Below are positions 1 through 5,360 of a stretch of 9,915 nt of DNA, one piece after another. Under the pieces are notes generated by a model. It saw nothing but the letters and a program-made list of their open reading frames with translations, did not search any database and had not been told where the DNA came from. The DNA is taken from positions 1 to 9,915 of the forward strand of contig JAGWGS010000035.1 in NCBI GenBank assembly GCA_028867235.1, given 5' to 3'. Made by a program: the position numbers and the translations under genes. The first letter of the stretch is position 1. Every line of letters begins with the position of its first letter. Source of the stretch: Nitrososphaerota archaeon (lineage in GTDB: Archaea; Thermoproteota; Nitrososphaeria; Nitrososphaerales; Nitrosopumilaceae).

Positions 1-206
1 ATAGTACCTGATATCTTGTAATTTTTAAAAGCATCAATTTTTGCTTTTGGGACATAGACATGAAAACCTCGTGATATTGCATCACTAACTTTCTCATCCG
101 GGGAATACTTGCCAACACCTAAAACTTCGATATCTCTATCGTCTGCAATAAATTGAGTTATTCTGCTACCGATTGAACCATAACCATTAACGAAAACCTT
201 CTTCAT
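1..206 (-). CDS. gap: Type II glyceraldehyde-3-phosphate dehydrogenase, N-terminal part (cut by window edge)
   Basis: Sixty-eight codons are visible, reading inward from an ATG at 206-204 and running off the left edge. The product begins MKKVFVNGYGSIGSRITQFI. NGYGSIGSR is the Rossmann dinucleotide-binding loop. It is followed by an acidic stretch, then GVGKYSPDEKVSDAISRGF and a VPKAKIDAFKNYKISGT segment. This pattern is that of the archaeal type II GAPDH family (about 340 residues), which differs from the bacterial/eukaryotic type I enzyme. The family interconverts glyceraldehyde 3-phosphate and 1,3-bisphosphoglycerate with NAD(P) in the cytoplasm. In an autotroph the gluconeogenic direction is expected, which fits the FBP aldolase/phosphatase gene later in the window. 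The active-site Cys lies outside the window. A TATA-like box sits about 25 bases upstream of the ATG, so the transcript is probably leaderless. The gene is divergent from the DsbA-like gene. Confidence 0.88.
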   Translation of the reverse strand, partial: MKKVFVNGYGSIGSRITQFIADDRDIEVLGVGKYSPDEKVSDAISRGFHVYVPKAKIDAFKNYKISGT

Positions 207-225
207 GATTTTTCTGACTGTAAAT

Positions 226-237
226 CCTATTTATTTG
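226..237 (-). promoter_or_regulatory. TATA-like box for gap
   Basis: On the minus strand this reads CAAATAAATAGG. It is centred about 26 bases before the gap ATG at 206, the spacing expected for a leaderless archaeal promoter. Confidence 0.55.
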
Positions 238-258
238 GATTGCCATCAAAACAAGGAC

Positions 259-266
259 TAAATAAT
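259..266 (+). promoter_or_regulatory. TATA-like box for the DsbA-like gene
   Basis: TAAATAAT is centred about 26 bases before the TTG start at 288. It supports that start and a leaderless mRNA. The intergenic region (207-287) thus holds two divergent promoters. Confidence 0.5.
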
Positions 267-287
267 CTTGCACGACAAGATTGATCC

Positions 288-1004
288 TTGAAGATTCACC
301 TGCCCTCTGTAGGTATAGGAGTGGGTGCCGTCATTGGCATTGCGCTTGTTGTATTTTTGATCTTGGGGCCGGGGATGGAAAAACCGTCTACTCCAACTCA
401 AGGTAACCCTCTTGCAATGTCACCTATGCAAGATAATACTACACAAGCTTCAATCAATTTGCTTGTGGATAATTCGTCTCCAATACTTGGCTCAAAAGAT
501 GCACCTATAACTATGATAGAGTTTGGGGATTACCAGTGTTTTTACTGTAACAAATTTTATCATACTATTGAACCTGATATAGTGAAAAATTACATCAACA
601 CCGGAAAGGTACGCATGATCTTCAAAGACTTTGTAATCATTGGTCAAGATTCTGTAAATGCTGCTCATGCTGCACATTGTGCTCAGGAACAAGGCAAGTT
701 TTGGGAGTATCATGATGTCTTGTATAACAACTGGGCAGGCGAAAATACTGGTTGGGCGTCATCTAATAACTTGATGTCATTTGCTACAAAAATGGGTCTT
801 GATAGCAACCAGTTTTCAAGTTGCATGTCACAATCCAAATACATCTCAACTGTACAGGGAAGTCTCTCTGATGCTAAAGGCCTTGGTCTTACTGGAACGC
901 CTGACTTTTTCATAATATCCCCGGATCATTCTATTACTAAAATAGTTGGGGCACAGCCATACGAAGTTTTTGATAATCTATTCAAATCTAAGCTAAATTC
1001 ATGA
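288..1004 (+). CDS. Membrane-anchored DsbA-like thiol-disulfide oxidoreductase
   Basis: A 238-residue protein. Residues about 8-28 form one hydrophobic segment that reads as an uncleaved signal anchor. A low-complexity linker rich in Pro, Thr, Asn and Gln follows (about 30-65). A thioredoxin-fold DsbA domain (Thioredoxin_4/DSBA type) runs from about 66 to 236. The active site is C84-F-Y-C87 within FGDYQCFYCNKFY, and the cis-Pro loop is GTPDFF (T204-P205). C131 and C179 could form a second, structural disulfide. The family exchanges disulfides in extracytoplasmic proteins; here the domain should face outside the cell membrane. The TTG start is the first possible one, since an in-frame TGA lies at 282-284, and a TATA-like box sits 26 bases upstream. 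Which partner protein it serves cannot be told from its neighbours. DsbA-like genes are multicopy in this phylum (family knowledge). Confidence 0.88.
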   Translation: MKIHLPSVGIGVGAVIGIALVVFLILGPGMEKPSTPTQGNPLAMSPMQDNTTQASINLLVDNSSPILGSKDAPITMIEFGDYQCFYCNKFYHTIEPDIVKNYINTGKVRMIFKDFVIIGQDSVNAAHAAHCAQEQGKFWEYHDVLYNNWAGENTGWASSNNLMSFATKMGLDSNQFSSCMSQSKYISTVQGSLSDAKGLGLTGTPDFFIISPDHSITKIVGAQPYEVFDNLFKSKLNS

Positions 1005-1077
1005 AATATTTTACACATATTTTCGTAATAGAATAAAAATTATCAATCTTTGGGATCAATATCTACTCTCATAATCC

Positions 1078-1083
1078 TTATAT
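1078..1083 (+). promoter_or_regulatory. TATA-like box that decides the HMG-CoA synthase start
   Basis: TTATAT (in context CCTTATATC, 1076-1084) lies about 28 bases before the TTG at 1108. It is only about 10 bases before the TTG at 1090. With normal archaeal spacing, transcription would begin near 1107, so the 1090 codon would not be in the mRNA. Confidence 0.5.
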
Positions 1084-1107
1084 CTGTAGTTGGAAGCTGA
1101 AAAGCTA

Positions 1108-2502
1108 TTGGCCGCAGGTATTGACGATATTGCAATCTACATCCCAAAACTGTTTGTAGATGCAAGAGACTTTGCTCAAGCCAGGGGAATGGACCCTGAC
1201 AAGTTACAGCGAGGGCTGGGTGTATCAAGGATGGCAATAGTGGATACTAATCAAGACCCTGCATGTATGGCAGCAAATGCATGTCTTAGAATAATGGAAC
1301 GTAACAAACTTTCTCCAAAAGATGTCGGAAGACTCTATGTTGCAACCGAATCGTCACTTGATGAATCAAAGGCCATGAATTCCTATGTGATTGGAATGCT
1401 AGAACAGGTTTATGGTGCAGATTCTTTTGGTCACTGTGGTGGAATAGAATGCAAGTTTGCATGTGTAAGTGGTTCTTACGCATTATATGATAATACTAAT
1501 TGGATTAGGGCAGGTGAAGCAGAAGGCAAGTATGCAATTGTAGTAGTCTCTGATATTGCAAAATACGATCTAGGTTCTAGTGGTGAATACACCCAAGGAG
1601 CAGGTGCAGTTGCAATGCTTCTAAATGATGTCCCTAGGTTGATGACATTTGATCCAAAAGTAACTTCCACTTCAATCAAAAATGAATATGATTTCTACAG
1701 GCCATTTGGAAAAGAAACACCAATAGTGAATGGTCAGTACTCTAACTTGCTTTACATGATTCAGGTCAAAAAGGCACTAATGGCATACAAAGAAAAAGCG
1801 ATCTCAACTGGAATTATCAAACTACGAGAAGGTGAGACAATTTTGGATTATATTGATTTTATCAACATGCATCTTCCATACAGCAACATGGGCAAAAAGG
1901 CACTGACATACCTTTTGCGACATGAGTGGCGAAGTCTTCCAAGATGGAAGGGAATTGTAGATAAGATGGGAATGCAAGAACCAATCCCAAAGGACCCAAG
2001 AGGTACCATAGAATCAATACTTGCAGACGAGGAATTTATGCAAAAAGATCACGAGTTTACAAAACGATTCACAATGACTGAAGAGTTCCAAGAAGCATAT
2101 GATTCCAAACTTGCAAGTTCACTTATTGCATCAAGCATGGTAGGCAACCTTTACACTGCATCGCTTTACATGGGCTTTAGAAGCTGCCTAGAATTTGAGT
2201 TCCAGAAAGGCACAGACCTTGAGGCAAAGAGATTTGGATTTGGCTCATATGGAAGTGGAAGTAGCGCCATGGTATTTAGTGGCGTAATCATGCCTACATA
2301 CAAGGAGATTGTCAAGAACATGAATCTTGAAGCAGAGATTGGCAACAGACGCAAAGTCTCTCTTGAAGAATATGAACAGATACACGAAAGCAAGCTAAGC
2401 CCAGAACAGAACATCCTTGAGGGCAAGAAAGAATTTGTACTTGTAGGTGTTGGAAGCAGCCCAGAGTTAAGGGGCCAGCGTAAATACGTCTTCAAAGAAT
2501 AA
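1108..2502 (+). CDS. Hydroxymethylglutaryl-CoA synthase
   Basis: The 464-residue product begins MAAGIDDIAIYIPKLFVDAR. It condenses acetyl-CoA with acetoacetyl-CoA to HMG-CoA, the first committed step toward mevalonate and isoprenoid membrane lipids, in the cytoplasm. Family catalytic positions are visible: general-base Glu81 in ATESSLDESKA, nucleophile Cys119 in CKFACVSGSYAL, and His255 in INMHLPYSNMGKKAL. GFGSYGSGSSAMVFSG near the C-terminal third is the typical late Gly-rich strand. The protein is about 110 residues longer than the usual archaeal (about 350-residue) enzyme and closer in length to bacterial/eukaryotic ones; no DUF35 or thiolase partner gene is adjacent. An alternative TTG at 1090 would add six residues. 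I prefer 1108 because of the TATA spacing and because the homologous fold begins at AAGIDD. Substrate supply links it to the 3-hydroxybutyryl-CoA dehydrogenase gene downstream. Confidence 0.92.
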   Translation: MAAGIDDIAIYIPKLFVDARDFAQARGMDPDKLQRGLGVSRMAIVDTNQDPACMAANACLRIMERNKLSPKDVGRLYVATESSLDESKAMNSYVIGMLEQVYGADSFGHCGGIECKFACVSGSYALYDNTNWIRAGEAEGKYAIVVVSDIAKYDLGSSGEYTQGAGAVAMLLNDVPRLMTFDPKVTSTSIKNEYDFYRPFGKETPIVNGQYSNLLYMIQVKKALMAYKEKAISTGIIKLREGETILDYIDFINMHLPYSNMGKKALTYLLRHEWRSLPRWKGIVDKMGMQEPIPKDPRGTIESILADEEFMQKDHEFTKRFTMTEEFQEAYDSKLASSLIASSMVGNLYTASLYMGFRSCLEFEFQKGTDLEAKRFGFGSYGSGSSAMVFSGVIMPTYKEIVKNMNLEAEIGNRRKVSLEEYEQIHESKLSPEQNILEGKKEFVLVGVGSSPELRGQRKYVFKE

Positions 2503-2507
2503 GCGTA

Positions 2508-2522
2508 ATCGATCTAGTCGAT
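2508..2522. repeat. Short inverted repeat after the HMG-CoA synthase gene
   Basis: ATCGA-TCTAG-TCGAT: 5-base arms and a 5-base spacer, starting 6 bases after the stop codon. There is no T-run behind it, so it is a weak terminator candidate. It lies about 20 bases upstream of the next TATA box and could equally be a binding site. Confidence 0.3.
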
Positions 2523-2542
2523 CAAAGTAAATCAACAAAAAG

Positions 2543-2551
2543 GATATAAAA
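2543..2551 (+). promoter_or_regulatory. TATA box for the 40-residue RHH-like gene
   Basis: GATATAAAA is one of the best TATA boxes in the window. It is centred 26 bases before the ATG at 2573, which argues that this very short reading frame is a real, independently transcribed gene. Confidence 0.65.
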
Positions 2552-2572
2552 TCAAAAAGACTTTTCAAATTC

Positions 2573-2695
2573 ATGAAAGACCGCTCAATGCCAGTCTGTT
2601 TTACAGCTGAGCAATACGCAATTATTGAAACAATTGCAAAACAAAAAGGTATGCTAAATGCAGGCCAGCTTCTCGAAGAAGTACTGGAACAATAA
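2573..2695 (+). CDS. 40-residue ribbon-helix-helix-like protein
   Basis: A 40-residue frame, MKDRSMPVCF...LEEVLEQ, too short for most gene callers. The layout is a short beta-strand-like start (SMPVCFTAEQ), a helix (EQYAIIETIAKQKG), a turn (MLNA) and a second helix (GQLLEEVLEQ). This is the strand-helix-helix pattern of the Arc/MetJ/CopG fold, including the alanine in the first helix and the Gly before the turn. RHH proteins are dimeric DNA-binding regulators whose N-terminal strand contacts DNA. Support that it is expressed: a strong TATA box 26 bases upstream of the ATG, and a hairpin 3 bases after the stop. It stands alone between HMG-CoA synthase and the zinc-ribbon unit. The RHH assignment is by pattern only, and the protein is at the short limit for the fold. 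No toxin partner is adjacent. Confidence 0.65.
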   Translation: MKDRSMPVCFTAEQYAIIETIAKQKGMLNAGQLLEEVLEQ

Positions 2696-2697
2696 AC

Positions 2698-2712
2698 GAG
2701 AACACTGTTCTC
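2698..2712. terminator. Perfect hairpin after the RHH-like gene (terminator or operator)
   Basis: GAGAAC-ACT-GTTCTC, a 6-base stem and 3-base loop (7 bases if the loop closes), begins 3 bases after the stop. A pyrimidine-rich stretch follows (AAATCCTTTTCCTTTA, 2713-2728). This looks like an intrinsic terminator. Because it also sits just upstream of the zinc-ribbon promoter and next to an RHH-like gene, an operator role is a second reading. Confidence 0.5.
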
Positions 2713-2734
2713 AAATCCTTTTCCTTTATGATAA

Positions 2735-2743
2735 CTATTTAAC
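2735..2743 (+). promoter_or_regulatory. TATA-like box for the zinc-ribbon / C2H2 unit
   Basis: CTATTTAAC is centred about 33 bases before the ATG at 2772. It predicts a start site near 2766 and a leader of only a few bases. Confidence 0.45.
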
Positions 2744-2771
2744 GGATCTAATTCTATCTTGATGTTATATC

Positions 2772-3182
2772 ATGAAACTCTTTGGAAGCAAGACTGTGGT
2801 ATGTAAAATGTGCAACAAAGAAACTAATCACAAGAACAAGCCAAAAAGTGAATGGAATGTAGAAGGACCTCTTTGTGGTGATTGTTATGTTATTCAGATG
2901 AAAAAGTTCTACGAACAAAGTCTGAGGCAAAAATGTGTTACATGTGGTATTGAGAGAGATGTTCCTGACTTGTGGGAGCCAAGATACCAGTGGGATATGA
3001 CTGGATTGTTATGCAAAACTTGTTTTGATAAAAAAGATGTAGAATACAAAAACAGGAGGGCAAATTGCAGTGTATGTGGGAAAAAACTTGGTATGATAAG
3101 ATATAATCCAAAGAAAAAATGGATTCTTGAAGGACAATTGTGTAGAGAGTGTTGGGATTCACACAAAGCAAAGTTGGGATAA
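2772..3182 (+). CDS. Triple zinc-ribbon protein (hypothetical)
   Basis: A 136-residue protein made of three tandem copies of one module. Copy 1 has C11-C14 and C35-C38, copy 2 has C55-C58 and C81-C84, copy 3 has C99-C102 and C124-C127. In each copy the second pair is preceded by a conserved W-x3-G-x-LC signature (WNVEGPLC, WDMTGLLC, WILEGQLC). Each module therefore probably binds one zinc through four cysteines. The rest is Lys/Arg rich. I do not recognise a named family; the spacing is zinc-ribbon-like, and a nucleic-acid or protein-binding role is inference. There is no signal peptide or membrane segment, so it should be cytoplasmic. One base separates its stop from the TTG start of the C2H2 gene, so the two are almost certainly cotranscribed. 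Confidence 0.85.
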   Translation: MKLFGSKTVVCKMCNKETNHKNKPKSEWNVEGPLCGDCYVIQMKKFYEQSLRQKCVTCGIERDVPDLWEPRYQWDMTGLLCKTCFDKKDVEYKNRRANCSVCGKKLGMIRYNPKKKWILEGQLCRECWDSHKAKLG

Positions 3183-3183
3183 C

Positions 3184-3384
3184 TTGAACATATTCAAGAA
3201 ATTCAAGTGTGATGTGTGCGGTGCAAAATTTAGACAACAAGAGTATCTGATGCAGCATCAGCAACTATATCATAGTGAAAAAGCATATGACTGTAAAATG
3301 TGTAATCAAAATTTTCCTAGTATGGAGGCAATGCGAACACATATGCAAAGATTCCACACTTATCGTGGAAAAAGAGACATCTAA
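3184..3384 (+). CDS. Two-finger C2H2 zinc-finger protein
   Basis: A 66-residue product, MNIFKKFKCDVCGAKF... It has two classical C2H2 fingers with identical spacing C-x2-C-x12-H-x4-H: C9, C12, H25, H30 and C37, C40, H53, H58. The joining linker, SEKAYD (31-36), resembles the TGEKP linker of eukaryotic tandem fingers. The conserved hydrophobic positions of each finger (F16 and L22 in the first) are present. The tail is basic (YRGKRDI). Such fingers usually bind DNA or RNA. I start it at TTG 3184, one base after the upstream stop and just before finger 1. The in-frame ATG at 3127 would add 19 residues inside the preceding zinc-ribbon gene, without domain character. The 3' end overlaps the convergent rpo12 gene by 4 bases. 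Confidence 0.8.
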   Translation: MNIFKKFKCDVCGAKFRQQEYLMQHQQLYHSEKAYDCKMCNQNFPSMEAMRTHMQRFHTYRGKRDI

Positions 3385-3575
3385 AATGCTTTAATTGTCT
3401 TTACTACTGGTGGTCTTACCTTGGTAAATACTCTAAAACCACAGATGCATTTTATTTCAGGCAATCTTGTTAGCTCTGATTGTGAAACCTGTGTACCGCA
3501 ACGCATGCATGAATAAAACACACTAAAGCTTGTTGGTTTTTCATTTGCTGGAATTTCTTGGGTTGGTTCTGACAT
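3381..3575 (-). CDS. rpo12: DNA-directed RNA polymerase subunit Rpo12 (RpoP)
   Basis: The 64-residue product ends in a typical Rpo12 core. YSCMRCGTQV holds C23 and C26, LPEIKCICGFRVF holds C43 and C45, and the tail FTKVRPPVVKTIKAF is the conserved basic segment. The subunit corresponds to eukaryotic Rpb12 and bridges Rpo3 and Rpo2 in the core polymerase, with one structural zinc. The N-terminal 17 residues (SEPTQEIPANEKPTSFS) are a Pro/Glu-rich extension compared with minimal family members of about 45-50 residues. The second zinc pair is spaced C-x-C, not the usual C-x2-C. The gene is third in a minus-strand operon, 13 bases after rps10; the short gap contains AAGGA, a weak ribosome-binding site. 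Confidence 0.88.
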   Translation of the reverse strand: MSEPTQEIPANEKPTSFSVFYSCMRCGTQVSQSELTRLPEIKCICGFRVFTKVRPPVVKTIKAF

Positions 3576-3588
3576 ATTCTTTTTTTCC

Positions 3589-3897
3589 TTATTTGAGAGT
3601 CAACTCGATGTAGACATCATTTGGAATTTTGATTCTCATGAGTTGTCTTATTGCTCTGTCGTCTGCGCCGAGATCAATTACTCTTCGGTGGATTCTCATC
3701 TCCCACTTTTCATAAGTATTTGTACCTTGACCGCATGGAGACTTCCTTGTAACTACGTTTAGTGTTTTTACTGGTAGTGGTGTTGGACCTTTTACTTTGA
3801 CTCCTGTTTTTTCTCCGATTCCTTTAATCTCAGTACAGACACCGTCAAGCCTTTGAAGACTTGTACTTGTTAATTTAATTCGGGCTGTCTGGGTCAT
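3589..3897 (-). CDS. rps10: Small-subunit ribosomal protein uS10
   Basis: A 102-residue protein of normal archaeal length. It shows the S10 pattern ARIKLTSTSLQRLDGVCTEI, the loop KGPTPLPVKTLNVVTRKSPC and WEMRIHRRVIDLGADDRAI, ending IPNDVYIELTLK. uS10 sits in the head of the 30S subunit; the extended loop reaches toward uS3 and uS14. Eight bases separate it from the tuf stop, the classical archaeal tuf-rps10 arrangement, so it should be cotranscribed with the elongation factor. The stretch GGGACCTGA just before the ATG is at best a weak Shine-Dalgarno match, so coupling to tuf translation is likely. Confidence 0.96.
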   Translation of the reverse strand: MTQTARIKLTSTSLQRLDGVCTEIKGIGEKTGVKVKGPTPLPVKTLNVVTRKSPCGQGTNTYEKWEMRIHRRVIDLGADDRAIRQLMRIKIPNDVYIELTLK

Positions 3898-3905
3898 TCA
3901 GGTCC

Positions 3906-5216
3906 CTATTTTGTGTATTTTTCAGTAATCTCTTTTACGATACCAGCTGCAATTGTTGCACCCATATCTCTGAGTGCAAATCTTCCCATTTCTGGAAAGT
4001 CTTGGAAGGTCTCGATTGGCAATGGTCTTACTGGCTTGATTCTTACAATTGCAGAATCTCCTGCCTTTAAGAACTTTGGATCTTTTTCCTCGATTGCACC
4101 TGATTGTGGGTTTATTTTTGCTTCAAATGCTACTATTGTAGCAGCAACTTGGGCAGTATGTGCATGCATGACTGGTGTGTATCCAGGTGCAATTGCTGTT
4201 GGATGGTGAATAACTATGATTTGTGCACGGAATTCTTTTGCTACGTTTGGTGGTGAGTCGGGTGTTCCGATTACATCTCCTCTCTTGATATCTTTCTTTT
4301 CTATGCCTCTGAGGTTGAATCCGATGTTGTCACCTGGTTCTGCAGATGGCATTTCAGTGTGGTGGGTCTCAATTGACTTGATTTCACCAGTTGCACCTGA
4401 TGGCATTACAACTATCTTTTGACCTGGTTTTGCAACTCCGGTCTCTACACGTCCTACTGGGACTGTACCGACACCAGTGATTGTATAAACGTCTTGAATT
4501 GGAATTCTGAGTGGTTTGCCTGTTGGCTTGTCTGGTAGTTTAAAGTCATCAAATGCTTCAAACAGTGTCTTTCCGGTCCACCATTTCATGTTGTCGGACT
4601 TCTTTACCAAGTTGTCACCCTTCCAGCCTGATACTGGAATGATTGCAACGTTTTCAAGCTTGTAACCTACTGATTTTAATAATTTCTCAGCCTTTTCTTT
4701 TGCAACCTTGTATGCTGCTTCAGAATAGTTGCTGTCATCCATCTTGTTGATTGCAACTACTAGTTGGCCTACACCTAGTGTTCTGAGCAAGAAAGCATGT
4801 TCTCTTGCTTGTCCACCTGGTGCGGTTGCTGTATCTGTTTCACCTTCTTTTGCAGACAAGACCAAAACTGCACAGTCTGCTTCAGAAGCTCCTGTGATCA
4901 TGTTTTTGATAAAGTCTCTGTGACCTGGTGCATCAATTAATGTGAAGAAGTACTTTGGAGATTCGAATTTTTGAAATGCTAAGTCAATTGTGATACCTCT
5001 TTCTCTTTCGTCTTTGATATTGTCCATAACCCATGCATATTTGAAAGTGTCACCTTTTCCGGTCTTCTCGGATTCGGCTGCATGTGCTGCAATTGTTCTT
5101 TCGTCTACAAGTCCCAAGTCCATTAAAAAGTGACCCATGGTTGTAGATTTTCCATTATCGATATGTCCTACGACAATCATGTTCAAGTGAGGTTTTCTTG
5201 CTGCTGCGCTACTCAT
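3906..5216 (-). CDS. tuf: Translation elongation factor aEF-1A (EF-Tu family)
   Basis: A 436-residue GTPase that delivers aminoacyl-tRNA to the ribosomal A site. G1 is GHIDNGKST (17-25), the switch region has RGITID (73-78), G3 is DAPGH (95-99), G4 is NKMD (157-160) and G5 is in SGWKGDN (196-202). Beta-barrel domains II (from about 225) and III (from about 325, ending KEITEKYTK) follow, so the protein is complete. Switch II keeps the catalytic His (H99). G1 has Asn where many family members have His (GHVDHGKS); methanogens have Ala there, so the position is known to vary. The gene heads the operon with rps10 and rpo12 and is divergent from fbp. A TATA-like box lies about 28 bases upstream. 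Confidence 0.97.
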   Translation of the reverse strand: MSSAAARKPHLNMIVVGHIDNGKSTTMGHFLMDLGLVDERTIAAHAAESEKTGKGDTFKYAWVMDNIKDERERGITIDLAFQKFESPKYFFTLIDAPGHRDFIKNMITGASEADCAVLVLSAKEGETDTATAPGGQAREHAFLLRTLGVGQLVVAINKMDDSNYSEAAYKVAKEKAEKLLKSVGYKLENVAIIPVSGWKGDNLVKKSDNMKWWTGKTLFEAFDDFKLPDKPTGKPLRIPIQDVYTITGVGTVPVGRVETGVAKPGQKIVVMPSGATGEIKSIETHHTEMPSAEPGDNIGFNLRGIEKKDIKRGDVIGTPDSPPNVAKEFRAQIIVIHHPTAIAPGYTPVMHAHTAQVAATIVAFEAKINPQSGAIEEKDPKFLKAGDSAIVRIKPVRPLPIETFQDFPEMGRFALRDMGATIAAGIVKEITEKYTK

Positions 5217-5239
5217 GAAGGATGTTACTTGAGAAGGGC

Positions 5240-5248
5240 TTTATTAGC
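5240..5248 (-). promoter_or_regulatory. TATA-like box for the tuf-rps10-rpo12 operon
   Basis: The minus strand reads GCTAATAAA, centred about 28 bases before the tuf ATG at 5216. It is a weaker match than others in the window, but an A-rich tract lies upstream (5255-5272), as is common at strong promoters. Confidence 0.4.
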
Positions 5249-5329
5249 ATTTTCATTTTTTGATTTTTTTTCGACCAAAAATTGAATTATTTTCTGACTC
5301 GATCATCTAGATCAATTTTTTTCACATGG

Positions 5330-5336
5330 TATAAAT
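5330..5336 (+). promoter_or_regulatory. TATA box for the FBP aldolase/phosphatase gene
   Basis: TATAAAT, a consensus-like box, is centred 28 bases before the ATG at 5361 and predicts a leaderless or near-leaderless mRNA. About 17 bases further upstream lies a partial palindrome, GATCATCTAGATC (5301-5313), which could be a regulator site. Confidence 0.6.
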
Positions 5337-5360
5337 CGAACTATTTCATCACAAGGGTTA

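Noticed and set aside
1001..1036. 11-residue frame overlapping the stop of the DsbA-like gene (ATGA overlap)
   Set aside because: It is too short and AT-driven, with no conserved character; it is not worth calling a gene.
1090..1107. TTG at 1090 as HMG-CoA synthase start
   Set aside because: The TATA-like box at 1078-1083 is too close to it; the homologous part begins after 1108. It is not fully excluded.
3127..3183. ATG at 3127 as start of the C2H2 protein
   Set aside because: The added 19 residues lie in another frame of the zinc-ribbon gene and have no zinc-finger character; TTG at 3184 fits the operon spacing.
2909..3264. 85- and 108-residue minus-strand frames opposite the zinc-ribbon gene
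   Set aside because: They are antisense by-products of the Cys/Lys codons on the plus strand; the plus-strand products have regular CxxC modules.
3913..4923. Plus-strand frames inside tuf
   Set aside because: They are shadows of the highly conserved elongation factor on the minus strand.
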